Shown piece after piece: positions 1 through 8,690 of a stretch of DNA of 64,000 bases. The stretch covers positions 63,066 through 127,065 of the forward strand of contig NZ_BMGC01000008.1 in assembly GCF_014639795.1 (NCBI RefSeq), in the 5' to 3' direction. Position 1 is the stretch's first letter, and every line of letters starts with the position of its first letter. The notes under the pieces are model-generated. The model was not told where the DNA came from. It ran no database searches and saw only the letters and a program-made list of their open reading frames with translations. The position numbers and the translations under genes are program-made. Source of the stretch: Gordonia jinhuaensis. GTDB taxonomy: Bacteria > Actinomycetota > Actinomycetes > Mycobacteriales > Mycobacteriaceae.

Positions 1-115
1 TCACTCATCTGGTCATGCAATCACAACGGACCGACCTGCACCGGCAGCGGGTGACAAGCCCGGTACCGACTCCGCAACCTGTCAGCGGCAACCTGTCGGC
101 GACAGTCCGTCAGCC

Positions 116-1489
116 TCAGTCCGTCAGCGCGAGCGCGGCGAGCGGGTCGGAGTACACCGCGTCGAGTGACACCGCACCCGAGGCCTGCTGCTGAACAGTG
201 GCTCCCGAGCGGGTCACCCGCACATCGCGCACCGCCGCCACCGATGTCGAGCGCACCGACCGCGCCACGGTCGACAATGTGGCCGGCGAATCCGTGAACG
301 CCTGTCCACCGAGGATCACGTGATCGGGGTTGAAGATGTCGGAGATCAGGCCGACCGTGCGGCCGAGGATCTCGGCGCGCTCCTCGAGGAGCTCACGCGC
401 GATCGTGTCGCCCGACTTCGCCGCGCTGTGCACGTCCTCGATCCGAGTGACGGCCAGACCGGCGGCCTTGGCGGCCTGCACCACACCGGTGTCGCTGACG
501 GTCGACTCGAGCTGGCCGGTGCGATAGGGGTCGAGCAGACGCGTCGCACCGGTCGGGAAGTGTGCGATCACCGGCGGTCCGGCGGTCGGCGTGTAGACGG
601 TCCCGTCCATCGTGAACGCCACGCCCACCATCTCGCGGGCATAGAAGTAGAGGAAGCTGCCACCCTCGTCATCAGGGTTGACCAGCAACTCCGCGGCGGC
701 CATCGCCTCCACGTGGGAGGCCACTGAGACGGGCAGACCGATCGTGTCGGCGAGCACGCGCCCAACGGGAGCCTCACTCCAGCCGAGCCGCGGGTTGTCC
801 ACCGATCCGTCGGCCAGCACGCGGCCACCGAGTGCGACACCGGTCCACAGCAGTCGCTTGCCCGGCCACCGCGACACGAAACGGCTCGCGCTCAACCCGA
901 TCGCGGTCAGCACCTCTTCGGGATCATCGGACGTGGGCGTGGCGATCTGAATCGCACCGACCACACGGTGCAGCAGGTCGTGAGTGGTGATCGAGGTGAC
1001 CTTGTATCCGATGTGGATGCCCACAGTGAGGAAGTCGGCGACGTTCACCTCGAATGGCAGTCGGGGACGCCCGATCGCTCCGGCCGGGGCGAGGTCGGCG
1101 CGCTCACGCAACAGACCGCGCTTCAGCAATGCGCTGACCTGGCGGTTCACCGTCGAGATACTCAAGCCGGTCTGCTCGGCGGCGACGTCGCGGAACACCG
1201 GTCCCTGCAACCGTGCGACCCGCAGCACCAGTGCGGCAGGCTTGTTCGACAACTGCAGCGTGGGCGTGGCGATGTGGGGGGTGGACTGACGCCCGCCGGC
1301 ACTACCCCCGCGCGCATTCCCACTGCGCGCATTCCCATTGCGCGCATTCCCATTGCGCACATTCGCCCCACGCACATTCCCCGTGCGGGGTGATTCGGCG
1401 ATGGGGGGAATCGGACGTCCTCGCAGTGAGATGGTCGGCACCGCCCGTGGTGACGGGCGAACGGCAGAGTGATCGAGTGTGGTGGTCAT
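116..1489 (-). CDS. ROK-family transcriptional regulator (zinc motif absent)
   Basis: Protein of 457 residues. A winged HTH lies at about residues 85-135 (pattern FRDVAAEQTGLSISTVNRQV), followed by a ROK sugar-kinase-like domain to the C-terminus. ROK repressors normally sense a sugar or sugar phosphate. The zinc motif CxCGxxGCxE is missing: the equivalent stretch has no cysteines, so this is a divergent member that may not bind sugar in the usual way. The first 75 residues are low-complexity and hold pentapeptide repeats of the NGNAR type. The gene is divergent from a second ROK gene, 400 bp away. The ATG start at 1489 gives the full-length repeat leader; a later start after the repeats is possible. 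The target genes are unknown, with the neighbouring sugar operon an obvious candidate. Confidence 0.85.
   Translation of the reverse strand: MTTTLDHSAVRPSPRAVPTISLRGRPIPPIAESPRTGNVRGANVRNGNARNGNARSGNARGGSAGGRQSTPHIATPTLQLSNKPAALVLRVARLQGPVFRDVAAEQTGLSISTVNRQVSALLKRGLLRERADLAPAGAIGRPRLPFEVNVADFLTVGIHIGYKVTSITTHDLLHRVVGAIQIATPTSDDPEEVLTAIGLSASRFVSRWPGKRLLWTGVALGGRVLADGSVDNPRLGWSEAPVGRVLADTIGLPVSVASHVEAMAAAELLVNPDDEGGSFLYFYAREMVGVAFTMDGTVYTPTAGPPVIAHFPTGATRLLDPYRTGQLESTVSDTGVVQAAKAAGLAVTRIEDVHSAAKSGDTIARELLEERAEILGRTVGLISDIFNPDHVILGGQAFTDSPATLSTVARSVRSTSVAAVRDVRVTRSGATVQQQASGAVSLDAVYSDPLAALALTD
1310..1384. repeat. Five 15-bp tandem repeats inside the ROK gene
   Basis: Five contiguous 15-bp units start at 1310, 1325, 1340, 1355 and 1370. 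The second and third are identical (GCGCGCATTCCCATT on the plus strand); the others differ by a few bases. They encode the N/G/A/R pentapeptide repeats of the regulator's N-terminus. The unit is in frame with codons, so copy-number change would leave the gene open. Confidence 0.85.
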
Positions 1490-1567
1490 GATTGTCCTCT
1501 GTGCAGTGCTCAGCGCGCACGCTTCGGCGCGGTGATCTGGCGAAATGGGCTGGTTGATTCGGAGAGA

Positions 1568-1870
1568 TCAGCGCATTCGACAACAGAGAACGCGGGCAAA
1601 AGGCAGACGGCAGCCCAGCGCGGTGATCACGTAGGTGACCTCCGGGATGGCATTCGTCGTGCTCCGCATGGCATGACGGTAGCAATCCGAGTCGGTCGCG
1701 AGCAACACTTTCGGCACCGCAGATATGCGCTCGGCAGCATCAACGTCCCAGGTCAGGCCTCGATGATAGCCAGCGCGTTGGTGACGCGGATGATTTCGAT
1801 CAGCCTGCGCGAAAGATCGATCGACTTGGTGAACTCGCGCATAACAGCTTGATAACTTCGGTTGCAGCAC
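1568..1870 (-). pseudogene. Possible decayed coding remnant
   Basis: On the minus strand a short frame (ATG at 1842, stop at 1753) reads MREFTKSIDLSRRLIEI and onward. Directly after its stop, the next frame continues with natural-looking sequence (TWDVDAAERISAVPKVLLA and onward) and GC-rich third positions to 1568. This could be one frameshifted small gene. I cannot assign a family, and it may be chance in high-GC DNA. Confidence 0.25.
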
Positions 1871-1874
1871 CTTT

Positions 1875-1893
1875 GTTAGTAGGATGAACTAAC
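1875..1893. promoter_or_regulatory. Inverted-repeat operator candidate before ROK gene
   Basis: GTTAGT (1875-1880) and its exact reverse complement ACTAAC (1888-1893) are separated by 7 bp, ending 3 bp before the GTG start at 1897. ROK repressors commonly bind such palindromes at their own promoters, so autoregulation is likely. The spacer contains AGGA, so a bound regulator would also cover the ribosome-binding region. Confidence 0.5.
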
Positions 1894-1896
1894 ACG

Positions 1897-3075
1897 GTGC
1901 TCGACACATCACCGCTGGTGACAGGCGGTCAACCCGCCCGCACCACTCCCGTGCGCCTCACCCGCCGAGTCCAAGAGAAGCTGGCACCGGCCGACACCCG
2001 GCGCCACCATCTGTCGCTGGTGCTGCAGTGCCTGCACGACGAGGGCGAGCTGAGTCGGGCAGACCTGGCCCGCGCGACCGGTCTGACGCGAGTCACCATC
2101 TCCGACCTCGTGACCGAGCTCCTCTCCGACGGGTTGGTCGCCGAACTGGGACCCAAACCCGGTGTCCGCACCGGGAAGCCGGCGATCCTGCTCGGCACCG
2201 TCCCCAACGCCCGACTCATCGTGGCGCTGGACCTGTCCGACGACACCGCATTGCGCGGCGCTCTCATCGATCTCGACGGCGAGGTGGTTGCCCGCGACTC
2301 CGCCGAACTGGGACACGCACGCGGCACCGACGCACTCGAGCTGGTCGCAGAACTGGCGGGTCGACTGGTCGCGGCGTCGCAGCGGCCGATTCTCGGCGTC
2401 GGCGTCGGCACCCCGGGTGTGGTCGACGACGACGGCGTGGTCCGCCAGGCCCCGAACCTGGGCTGGTTCGATCTGCCACTGGCACAACGACTCACCGAGC
2501 GGCTGGGGATACCGACCCACGTGGCCAACGACGCGAATATCGCGGCGCTCGCCGAATGCACCTTCGCCGACGGCAACGCCGATGGGTTGATGCTGGTGGC
2601 CGTCGGTCACGGTGTCGGCGGCGGAATCGTGATGGACCAGACGATCCTGGGTGGACCGTTGATGTCAGCGGGCGAGATCGGCCACATCGTGGTCGATCCG
2701 GACGGTGCGCGATGCGTCTGCGGCAACCGCGGCTGCCTGGAGACGGTGCTCGCGGTTCCTCACCTCCGCGCCGCGCTGACATCTGCGGACAGTTCTTCGC
2801 TGGAAACGACCTCGGTGCTCACCGAGGTCGGCACGACGCTGGGGGCGGCGATCGCTCCCATCGTCACGACGCTCGGCCTCACCGACGTCGTGCTCCACGG
2901 CCCCACCGAGCTGCTGGACGGACCTCTCCTCGAGGCCGTCCGCGCCTGTGTCGCCGCGCGCAGCATGCCGGTGGTCGCCGAGCACCTCGACGTGCGGATG
3001 GCCTCGCTTGCCCGCGATGTCGTTCTCACGGGCGCAGCGGCACAGGTCCGCTACGCCCAACTAGGGGTTGTCTGA
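1897..3075 (+). CDS. ROK-family transcriptional repressor of sugar operon
   Basis: Protein of 392 residues with a GTG start. The HTH lies near residues 45-90 (ELSRADLARATGLTRVTISD). The ROK domain keeps the zinc motif CVCGNRGCLE near residue 275 and a sugar-binding-type loop (GEIGH). Such proteins repress sugar uptake genes until an inducer sugar binds. It is first in line with the ABC importer, hexosaminidase and ROK kinase downstream, so it is probably their local repressor. A palindrome overlaps its start region, and a stable hairpin lies between it and the next gene. Confidence 0.88.
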   Translation: MLDTSPLVTGGQPARTTPVRLTRRVQEKLAPADTRRHHLSLVLQCLHDEGELSRADLARATGLTRVTISDLVTELLSDGLVAELGPKPGVRTGKPAILLGTVPNARLIVALDLSDDTALRGALIDLDGEVVARDSAELGHARGTDALELVAELAGRLVAASQRPILGVGVGTPGVVDDDGVVRQAPNLGWFDLPLAQRLTERLGIPTHVANDANIAALAECTFADGNADGLMLVAVGHGVGGGIVMDQTILGGPLMSAGEIGHIVVDPDGARCVCGNRGCLETVLAVPHLRAALTSADSSSLETTSVLTEVGTTLGAAIAPIVTTLGLTDVVLHGPTELLDGPLLEAVRACVAARSMPVVAEHLDVRMASLARDVVLTGAAAQVRYAQLGVV

Positions 3076-3084
3076 CCGGGGTTC

Positions 3085-3104
3085 GGACTGTCTTCGGACA
3101 GTCC
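3085..3104 (+). terminator. UUCG-tetraloop hairpin between regulator and ABC genes
   Basis: An 8-bp perfect stem (GGACTGTC with GACAGTCC) closes a TTCG loop with a C-G closing pair, the exceptionally stable cUUCGg form. It starts 9 bp after the ROK stop and is followed by only a short T run. It may attenuate read-through, or separate and stabilise the ABC-transporter mRNA. Confidence 0.6.
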
Positions 3105-3158
3105 CCGGATTTTCTCCGTGCCAGGACCGGCCCACTCACCGCCAGAAAGAGAAACCCG

Positions 3159-4412
3159 ATGAAGAAGATTGTGCGCTTCACAGCACTGGGTGTGGCCTCC
3201 GCACTCGCACTCACACTGTCCGCCTGCGGCAGCTCCGACAACAACGACTCCGGTGGCGGCACCACCACCATCAAGCTGTGGTTGGCCGGCAAGACCGACA
3301 CTCCCGCCGCGCTGACCCAATGGCTGGAGAAGACCTACGAATCCCAGAACAGCAATGTGAAACTGGAGATCTCCCAGATCGATTGGGGCCAGCTGATCCC
3401 TCGGCTGCAGACCGCCCTGTCGAATGCCAACGAGACACCTGACGTATTCGAGGTCGGCAACACCCAGTCGCCCACCTTCACCTCGGTCGGCGCATTCACC
3501 GATCTCACCGGCAAGATGAGTGAGCTGGGCTCCGACATCGGTCCCAAGAGCTTCCTGGAGGCAGGCAAGTTCGACGGCAAGCAGTATGCGGTGCCCTACT
3601 ACTGGGGGTCGCGGTACGTCTTCTACAGCAAGAAGGCGCTCGCCGACGCCGGGGTTGCGGTTCCGACGACACTCGACGAGTTCAACAAGGCGACGGTTGC
3701 ACTGAAAGACAAGGGCGGCAAGAACTATTCGGGATTCTGGCTGCCCGGCGAGGACTGGCGCAACGGGATCTCCTGGGTATTCGCCAACGGCGGCGACATC
3801 GCCACCAAGCAGGGCGACAAGTGGGTCGGCACACTGTCCTCCCCGCAGAGCATCAAGGGCCTGACCGAGTGGCAGCAGATCGCCGAGAAGGGCACCAGCG
3901 CACCGAAGGACGGCCTCGACGACGAGTCCTGGGTGCCGTTCAACAATGGCGAGTCGGCGATGTTCATGGCTCCGGGCTGGGCGAAATCGAGCGTCGACCC
4001 GTCCAAGGCCGCCGATCTCGGCGCATTCGCACTCCCGGGTGTCGACGGCGGCGCCGCACCGGTCTTCGCCGGCGGTTCGAACATCGGTGTATCCGCCAAG
4101 TCCAAGCACCAGGATCTGGCATTCAAGCTGCTGCAGCTGATCTACAGCGACGACTACCAGAAGCAGTTGGCCACCAACGGACTCGGCCCGGCCAAATCCG
4201 CATTCACCTCGGCGATGGGTGACGACGTGTTCGCCAAGTCCGCGATCGCGGCAGCTGCGAACTCCAAGCTCACCCCGGCTTCGCCGAACTGGTCGAATAT
4301 CGAGAACGCCAAGGTGATGGAGGCGTTCTTCGGTGAACTGGCCAAGGGCGGCGACGTCACCACTGTCGCCAAGAAGTACGACGAGAAACTCGAAGCAGAG
4401 CTCAACCAGTAA
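3159..4412 (+). CDS. Sugar ABC transporter substrate-binding lipoprotein
   Basis: Protein of 417 residues with a lipoprotein signal peptide: MKKIVRF, a hydrophobic stretch, then the lipobox LTLSAC with acylated Cys near residue 23. The mature part matches family 1 extracellular sugar-binding proteins (IKLWLAGKTDTP near the N-terminus, then W- and G-rich ligand-lobe segments). It would capture sugars outside the membrane and deliver them to the two permeases downstream. The hexosaminidase and sugar kinase in the same operon suggest an amino sugar or chitooligosaccharide ligand; this is inference. The ATG at 3159 follows a GAAAGAG ribosome-binding stretch. Confidence 0.9.
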   Translation: MKKIVRFTALGVASALALTLSACGSSDNNDSGGGTTTIKLWLAGKTDTPAALTQWLEKTYESQNSNVKLEISQIDWGQLIPRLQTALSNANETPDVFEVGNTQSPTFTSVGAFTDLTGKMSELGSDIGPKSFLEAGKFDGKQYAVPYYWGSRYVFYSKKALADAGVAVPTTLDEFNKATVALKDKGGKNYSGFWLPGEDWRNGISWVFANGGDIATKQGDKWVGTLSSPQSIKGLTEWQQIAEKGTSAPKDGLDDESWVPFNNGESAMFMAPGWAKSSVDPSKAADLGAFALPGVDGGAAPVFAGGSNIGVSAKSKHQDLAFKLLQLIYSDDYQKQLATNGLGPAKSAFTSAMGDDVFAKSAIAAAANSKLTPASPNWSNIENAKVMEAFFGELAKGGDVTTVAKKYDEKLEAELNQ

Positions 4413-4482
4413 TTCCCGAGGGCCCGCCATGTCGGCGACGACATGGCGGGCCCGCACCCCGGCCCCACGACAGGGGAAGATC

Positions 4483-5351
4483 ATGGCCCATGCGACGCTC
4501 GACACCGGCGTGACCGCGCACGGCGGCAACGCCGACACTGCCGGCACACCCGAACACCACAGGGCACGACCGCACTTCGGCCGGTACCTGCTGCTGCTCC
4601 CGACCCTCGGTGTCTTGGCCCTCGGACTCGGCTACCCGCTGGTGCGCCAAGTGGTGATGTCGTTCCAGGAGTTCGGTCTCGCACAGCAATTCGGTACCGC
4701 GCCCCCGAGATGGATCGGCCTGGACAACTACACTGCGGTCCTCACCGACGCCACCACATGGCAGGTGGTGGCACGGTCGATCGCCTCGCTGCGTGGGCCA
4801 CGCCGCTGGTCGCGAGCATGACGGTGTGGAAGTGGTTGTTCGACACCCGATATGGCGTGATCAACTGGGTGCTGGTCAAGATCGGCCTGCACGGATTCGA
4901 GGGCTACAGCTGGTTGGCCGACCCGCTGACCTTCTTCGTGGTCGCGGCCGTGATCGTGGTGTGGATGAGCGTCCCCTTCGTGGCGTTCTCGCTCTACGCC
5001 GCACTGACCCAGGTCTCCGAGGAGACGATCGAGGCCGCCCAGATCGACGGCGCCTCGGCATGGCAGCGACTGCGCTACATCGTCGCACCCGCCATCCGTC
5101 CGGTCCTCGCCATCGTCACCCTTCTGCAGATCGTCTGGGACCTGAGGGTGTTCGCCCAGATCAACTACCTGCAGAATGCCGGTGGCACACAGGAGAAAAC
5201 CAACCTCCTCGGCACCTACCTGTATCAGTTGGGCATCGGCCAGAGCCACTACGGCGTCGCGTCGGCGGTGGCGATGTTGATGCTCATCCTGACGCTGATC
5301 CTGACCGCCGGGTATGTCCGCTCGTTGCTGCGCGAGGAGAAGAACGCATGA
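4483..5351 (+). pseudogene. Sugar ABC permease (MalF type), broken by internal deletion and frame change
   Basis: From ATG 4483 the frame reads a normal permease N-terminus (TM1 near LLLLPTLGVLALGLGYPLV, then FQEFGLAQQFG) to about WQVVARSI at 4780, and hits a stop at 4819-4821. In another frame, from about 4785, the family sequence resumes (AWATPLVASMTVWKWLFDTR) and runs to 5351 with the EAA loop (EETIEAAQIDGASAWQR). By family comparison about 35-40 residues covering TM2-TM3 are missing. As written, no intact permease is made. Either the importer is inactive, another permease substitutes, or the assembly has an error here. Its last codon overlaps the next gene by ATGA, so the operon design is otherwise intact. 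Confidence 0.8.
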
Positions 5352-6199
5352 GCACCACCGCCCTGCGGCGTCACCACGCCGGACGAACTCTCGCCAACAT
5401 CGTCGCTCTCGTGGTGGCGGTCGTCTGGATCTTCCCGGTCTACTGGATTCTCAACAGCTCCTTCCAGCCGGTGACAAGACTCCGCGGCAAGGATCCCGCC
5501 TGGTTACCCTTCGGCGCGGGCCGCGGGTTCGCCGCATACGGCCGCGTCCTCGACGCCGACTTCTGGCATTCGATGCGGTTGAGCCTGATCGTGACATTGC
5601 TCGCCGTGGCCGTCGGACTGGTCTTCGCTTTCCTTGCGGCACTGGCGATCACCCGATTCCGCCTGCGCGGCAAGACTGCCTTCGTCATCGTCATCCTGGT
5701 GGTCCAGATGATCCCCGCCGAGGCGCTGTTCATCTCCCAATACAAGATGCTCACCGCGTGGAGCCTGTCCAACACGATCATCGGCCTGACGCTGCTCTAT
5801 GTGGCGATGATCCTGCCGTTCACCGTATGGATGCTGAGAGGATTCGTGGCAGGTATCCCGGCTGAATTGGAGGAGGCTGCGATGGTCGACGGCTGCAGCC
5901 GATTCCGCGCCTTCTTCTCGATCACCTTCCCGTTGCTGGCACCCGGACTCGTCGCCTCGGGGGTGTACGGATTCCTGCAATGCTGGAACGAGATCACCAT
6001 CGCGACCGTGGTGATGAGCCCTGACAACTCCACGGTCCCGCTCTGGCTGCAGGGTCTGACAACGGTGTCGGACAAGGCCGTCGACTGGCCCGCAGTGATG
6101 GCCGGTGCCACCCTCGTGGCCGTACCGGTGATCGCCCTGTTCCTCGTCGTCCAGAACAAGATGACCAGTGGATTGGTGGGCGGGGCGGTCAAGGGATGA
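5348..6199 (+). CDS. Sugar ABC transporter permease (MalG type)
   Basis: Protein of 283 residues and about six membrane helices. The cytoplasmic EAA loop (ELEEAAMVDGCSRFRAF) contacts the ATPase. It pairs with the upstream permease, which is damaged. The start overlaps the upstream stop (ATGA), and the stop overlaps the next start in the same way, showing translational coupling. No ATPase gene is in the operon; the MsmK/UgpC-like ATPase at 8691-9764 is the likely energiser. Confidence 0.9.
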   Translation: MSTTALRRHHAGRTLANIVALVVAVVWIFPVYWILNSSFQPVTRLRGKDPAWLPFGAGRGFAAYGRVLDADFWHSMRLSLIVTLLAVAVGLVFAFLAALAITRFRLRGKTAFVIVILVVQMIPAEALFISQYKMLTAWSLSNTIIGLTLLYVAMILPFTVWMLRGFVAGIPAELEEAAMVDGCSRFRAFFSITFPLLAPGLVASGVYGFLQCWNEITIATVVMSPDNSTVPLWLQGLTTVSDKAVDWPAVMAGATLVAVPVIALFLVVQNKMTSGLVGGAVKG

Positions 6200-7731
6200 C
6201 CGATCCCGCACTGCGCCGCGCTGCCTACCGAGTGGTCGTCAGCGCCTTCGCCGGCACCACCGTGCCGAGCTGGCTGCCCGAACTCGTCGAGGCGGGACTC
6301 GGTGGGATCTGCCTGTACGGCAACAATCTTGACGCCGGATCGGAACGAACCCTCACCCTGGCCCGCGAACTCGCACAGCTGAGCGCACAGCTGATCATCA
6401 CTGTCGACGAGGAGGGCGGCGATGTCACGCGTCTGGACTACGGGACGGGCAGTGCATTCCCGGGTAATGGGGTCCTCGGCCGCTACGACGACCTCGACAC
6501 CACGACGTCGGTCGCGCGTGCGACAGCGGCGCGGCTGAAGACCGCCGGCATCTGGCTCGACCTTGCACCCGACGCCGATGTGAACTCCGATCCGCGCAAC
6601 CCGGTCATCGGGACGCGTAGCTTCGGCGCCGATCCACACCTCGTCGCGCGGCATACAGTGGCATTCGTGGACGGTCTTCAACGCGAGGGTGTGGCCGCCT
6701 GCGTCAAGCACTTTCCCGGACATGGCGATACCGCGACCGACTCACATCTGGAACTCCCTTGTGTCAACGCCGATCTCGCGACCCTGCACGATCGGGAACT
6801 GATCCCCTTCGCGGCAGCGATCGCAGCCGGTACCGCCTGCGTGATGACCTCGCACATCGTGGTCGAGGCCATCGATCCCGGCCGGCCGGCGACGCTGAGC
6901 CATGCTGTTCTCACCGGGTTGCTGCGCAAGGAGATGGGTTACGACGGAGTGATCGTCACCGACGCCTTGGACATGGCCGGCGCCAGCGCCGACATCGGTA
7001 TTCCGGCCGCCGCCGTCGCCGCACTGTCGGCGGGTGCGGATCTCCTTCTCCTGGGCCCCGACAACCTCGGCAGAGGACCGGCGCACACCCTCGACACCGT
7101 TGAGGCGATCCTCGCCGCAGTCGAGTCCGGTGCACTCTCAGCTGATCGACTGATCGAGGCCGCACACCGCGTCGACCTACTGGCCGCGACATACGGTACC
7201 GGGATCGGGGTTGCCGACCCCGCGGTGATCGAGGCGGGGTGTGAGGCGGGCGAGTACGCCGCAGCTGCGGTCATCGGTGACCTCGACATCGACCTGCCCT
7301 CGGGACGCGCTCTGGTCATCCGTATCGATACCGGATCCAATCTCGCTGTCGGCGTGGCGCCGTGGGGCGATCTGGCGCTCTCCGACGCAGACGTGGTGAC
7401 CGTCGACGAGCGCCTCGCAGAGATCACCACACTCGTCGCACACCCCGGTCCCGTCATCGTGGTCGGCCGACGTCTCGACGCCGAGCCCCGGGTCTTCGAG
7501 TGGCTCGCCGAACTCGCCCGCAGGCGCCCGGACACCCTGGTCGTCGAACTCGGCTGGCCCGGGCCGAGGCTGTCGGCACTCCCTCGCACCGTACTGGGGT
7601 GGGGATCCTCACCGGCGTGCGCGCATGCGGTCGGACGTGCGATCGAACGGGCGCGTCCCCAGTCTCCTGAAACCAGCAGTACGCGTGACATATTGGGTAC
7701 GCGTGACACACTCGACAGGCGGGCGCGATGA
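6196..7731 (+). CDS. nagZ: Glycoside hydrolase family 3 beta-N-acetylhexosaminidase
   Basis: Protein of 511 residues, cytoplasmic (no signal peptide). It carries the NagZ hallmark KHFPGHGDTATDSHLELP near residues 175-192, which includes the His/Asp loop for acid-base catalysis, and the nucleophile region VIVTDALDMAGA near residue 255. Family members remove terminal GlcNAc from chitooligosaccharides or muropeptides. At 511 residues it has a C-terminal extension beyond the roughly 340-residue barrel, as in many actinobacterial members. It is translationally coupled to the permease upstream and the ROK kinase downstream, suggesting import, hydrolysis, then phosphorylation of an amino sugar. The exact substrate is not proven. 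Confidence 0.88.
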   Translation: MTDPALRRAAYRVVVSAFAGTTVPSWLPELVEAGLGGICLYGNNLDAGSERTLTLARELAQLSAQLIITVDEEGGDVTRLDYGTGSAFPGNGVLGRYDDLDTTTSVARATAARLKTAGIWLDLAPDADVNSDPRNPVIGTRSFGADPHLVARHTVAFVDGLQREGVAACVKHFPGHGDTATDSHLELPCVNADLATLHDRELIPFAAAIAAGTACVMTSHIVVEAIDPGRPATLSHAVLTGLLRKEMGYDGVIVTDALDMAGASADIGIPAAAVAALSAGADLLLLGPDNLGRGPAHTLDTVEAILAAVESGALSADRLIEAAHRVDLLAATYGTGIGVADPAVIEAGCEAGEYAAAAVIGDLDIDLPSGRALVIRIDTGSNLAVGVAPWGDLALSDADVVTVDERLAEITTLVAHPGPVIVVGRRLDAEPRVFEWLAELARRRPDTLVVELGWPGPRLSALPRTVLGWGSSPACAHAVGRAIERARPQSPETSSTRDILGTRDTLDRRAR

Positions 7732-8666
7732 CGGCGGTGCGCCTCGGGCTCGATATCGGCGGCACCAAGATCCACGGTGTCGCCGTGGACGCCGCCGATC
7801 CCGAACTGCTTCACGCACAGATCCGGATCCCCACGATGCGCGGACCACAGGGCGTGGTGGCCTCGGCGCTGCAGGCGGTGTCACAGCTTCTCGAGGCCGC
7901 CGGTGCGGTCGCGGAGCCGGTCGCTCTGGGGATCGGTGTTCCCGGCGCGGTGGGGTGCGACGGGATTCTCACCAACGCCGTGAACCTGCTCATCGGCTCG
8001 CCGATGGATCTGCGCGGCATCCTCACCGCCGCGGTGGGGATACCGGTGACGGTGAACAACGACGTCGACGCGGCTGCGTGCGGTGTCGCTCGGTGGCTGG
8101 TCTCTCGGGGCGAGACACCCGACGTCGCACTGCTGTCCATCGGCACCGGGTTGGCCGCCGGCTTCGTCCTCGACGGCCGATTACGGCGTGGCGCAACGAG
8201 TCTCGTCGGCGAACTCGGCCACCTGGCCGTGGTCCCGGACGGGCCGCTGTGTTCATGTGGCCAACGCGGATGTATCGAGATGTACGCCTCGGGACGTGCC
8301 CTCGAACGTCAATGGCACCACGACGGGCCCGATCCGGCACCGGTCGCGGTGTTCGACGCGGCCGATGCCGGTGACGTCGAGGCGATCGCGATCCGCGAGA
8401 CATTCCTGAGCTGGCTCGGCACGGCCATCCGGATCGCCACCTTGGCGGTGGATCCCGCTCATGTGGTGCTCACCGGTGGCGTGATGCGATTGGGCGAGCG
8501 CATCACCGCCCCGCTTCTGGAGCGCCTGGGACACGATGCACACACCTCACCGTTCGTCGCGAGTCTGCGGCTGCGGGAGCGCACGATGCTGCTGCCGGCC
8601 GATCATCCGGCGGCCGCTCTCGGGGCCGCTGAACTCAGCGACCCCGAGAGCGGCAGGAGGCGGTGA
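7728..8666 (+). CDS. ROK-family sugar kinase (GlcNAc/glucose kinase type)
   Basis: Protein of 312 residues without an HTH. The N-terminal phosphate loop is LGLDIGGTKI. The sugar-binding and zinc region is GELGHLAVVPDGPLCSCGQR followed by GCIE, so the zinc motif CxCGxxGCxE is intact. VNNDVDAAA contains the catalytic Asp of ROK kinases. The enzyme probably phosphorylates the monosaccharide released by the hexosaminidase it overlaps (ATGA at 7728), most simply N-acetylglucosamine. Glucose or another hexose cannot be excluded. Confidence 0.88.
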   Translation: MTAVRLGLDIGGTKIHGVAVDAADPELLHAQIRIPTMRGPQGVVASALQAVSQLLEAAGAVAEPVALGIGVPGAVGCDGILTNAVNLLIGSPMDLRGILTAAVGIPVTVNNDVDAAACGVARWLVSRGETPDVALLSIGTGLAAGFVLDGRLRRGATSLVGELGHLAVVPDGPLCSCGQRGCIEMYASGRALERQWHHDGPDPAPVAVFDAADAGDVEAIAIRETFLSWLGTAIRIATLAVDPAHVVLTGGVMRLGERITAPLLERLGHDAHTSPFVASLRLRERTMLLPADHPAAALGAAELSDPESGRRR

Positions 8667-8690
8667 CGGCGCCTCACTCACGCGCCGGTG

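Larger units (their letters stand above)
1490..1896. other. Divergent intergenic region between two ROK genes
   Basis: This 407-bp stretch separates two divergent ROK regulators and should carry both promoters. It also holds a possible decayed minus-strand reading frame (1568-1870) and an inverted repeat just before the second ROK start. I see no RNA gene or mobile element in it. Confidence 0.6.

Noticed and set aside
1310-1384. Short regular repeats considered as a CRISPR array
   Set aside because: The 15-bp units are contiguous without spacers and are in frame with the regulator's codons; no cas genes are nearby.
2028-4412. A 794-codon open frame joining ROK sequence to the sugar-binding protein
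   Set aside because: Its first 375 codons are an Arg/Pro-rich shadow of the ROK gene. The true binding protein starts at 3159 with a clear signal peptide.
3051-4547. A 498-codon minus-strand frame opposite the sugar-binding protein
   Set aside because: Antisense shadow of a gene with a clear lipobox and fold motifs; no domain of its own.
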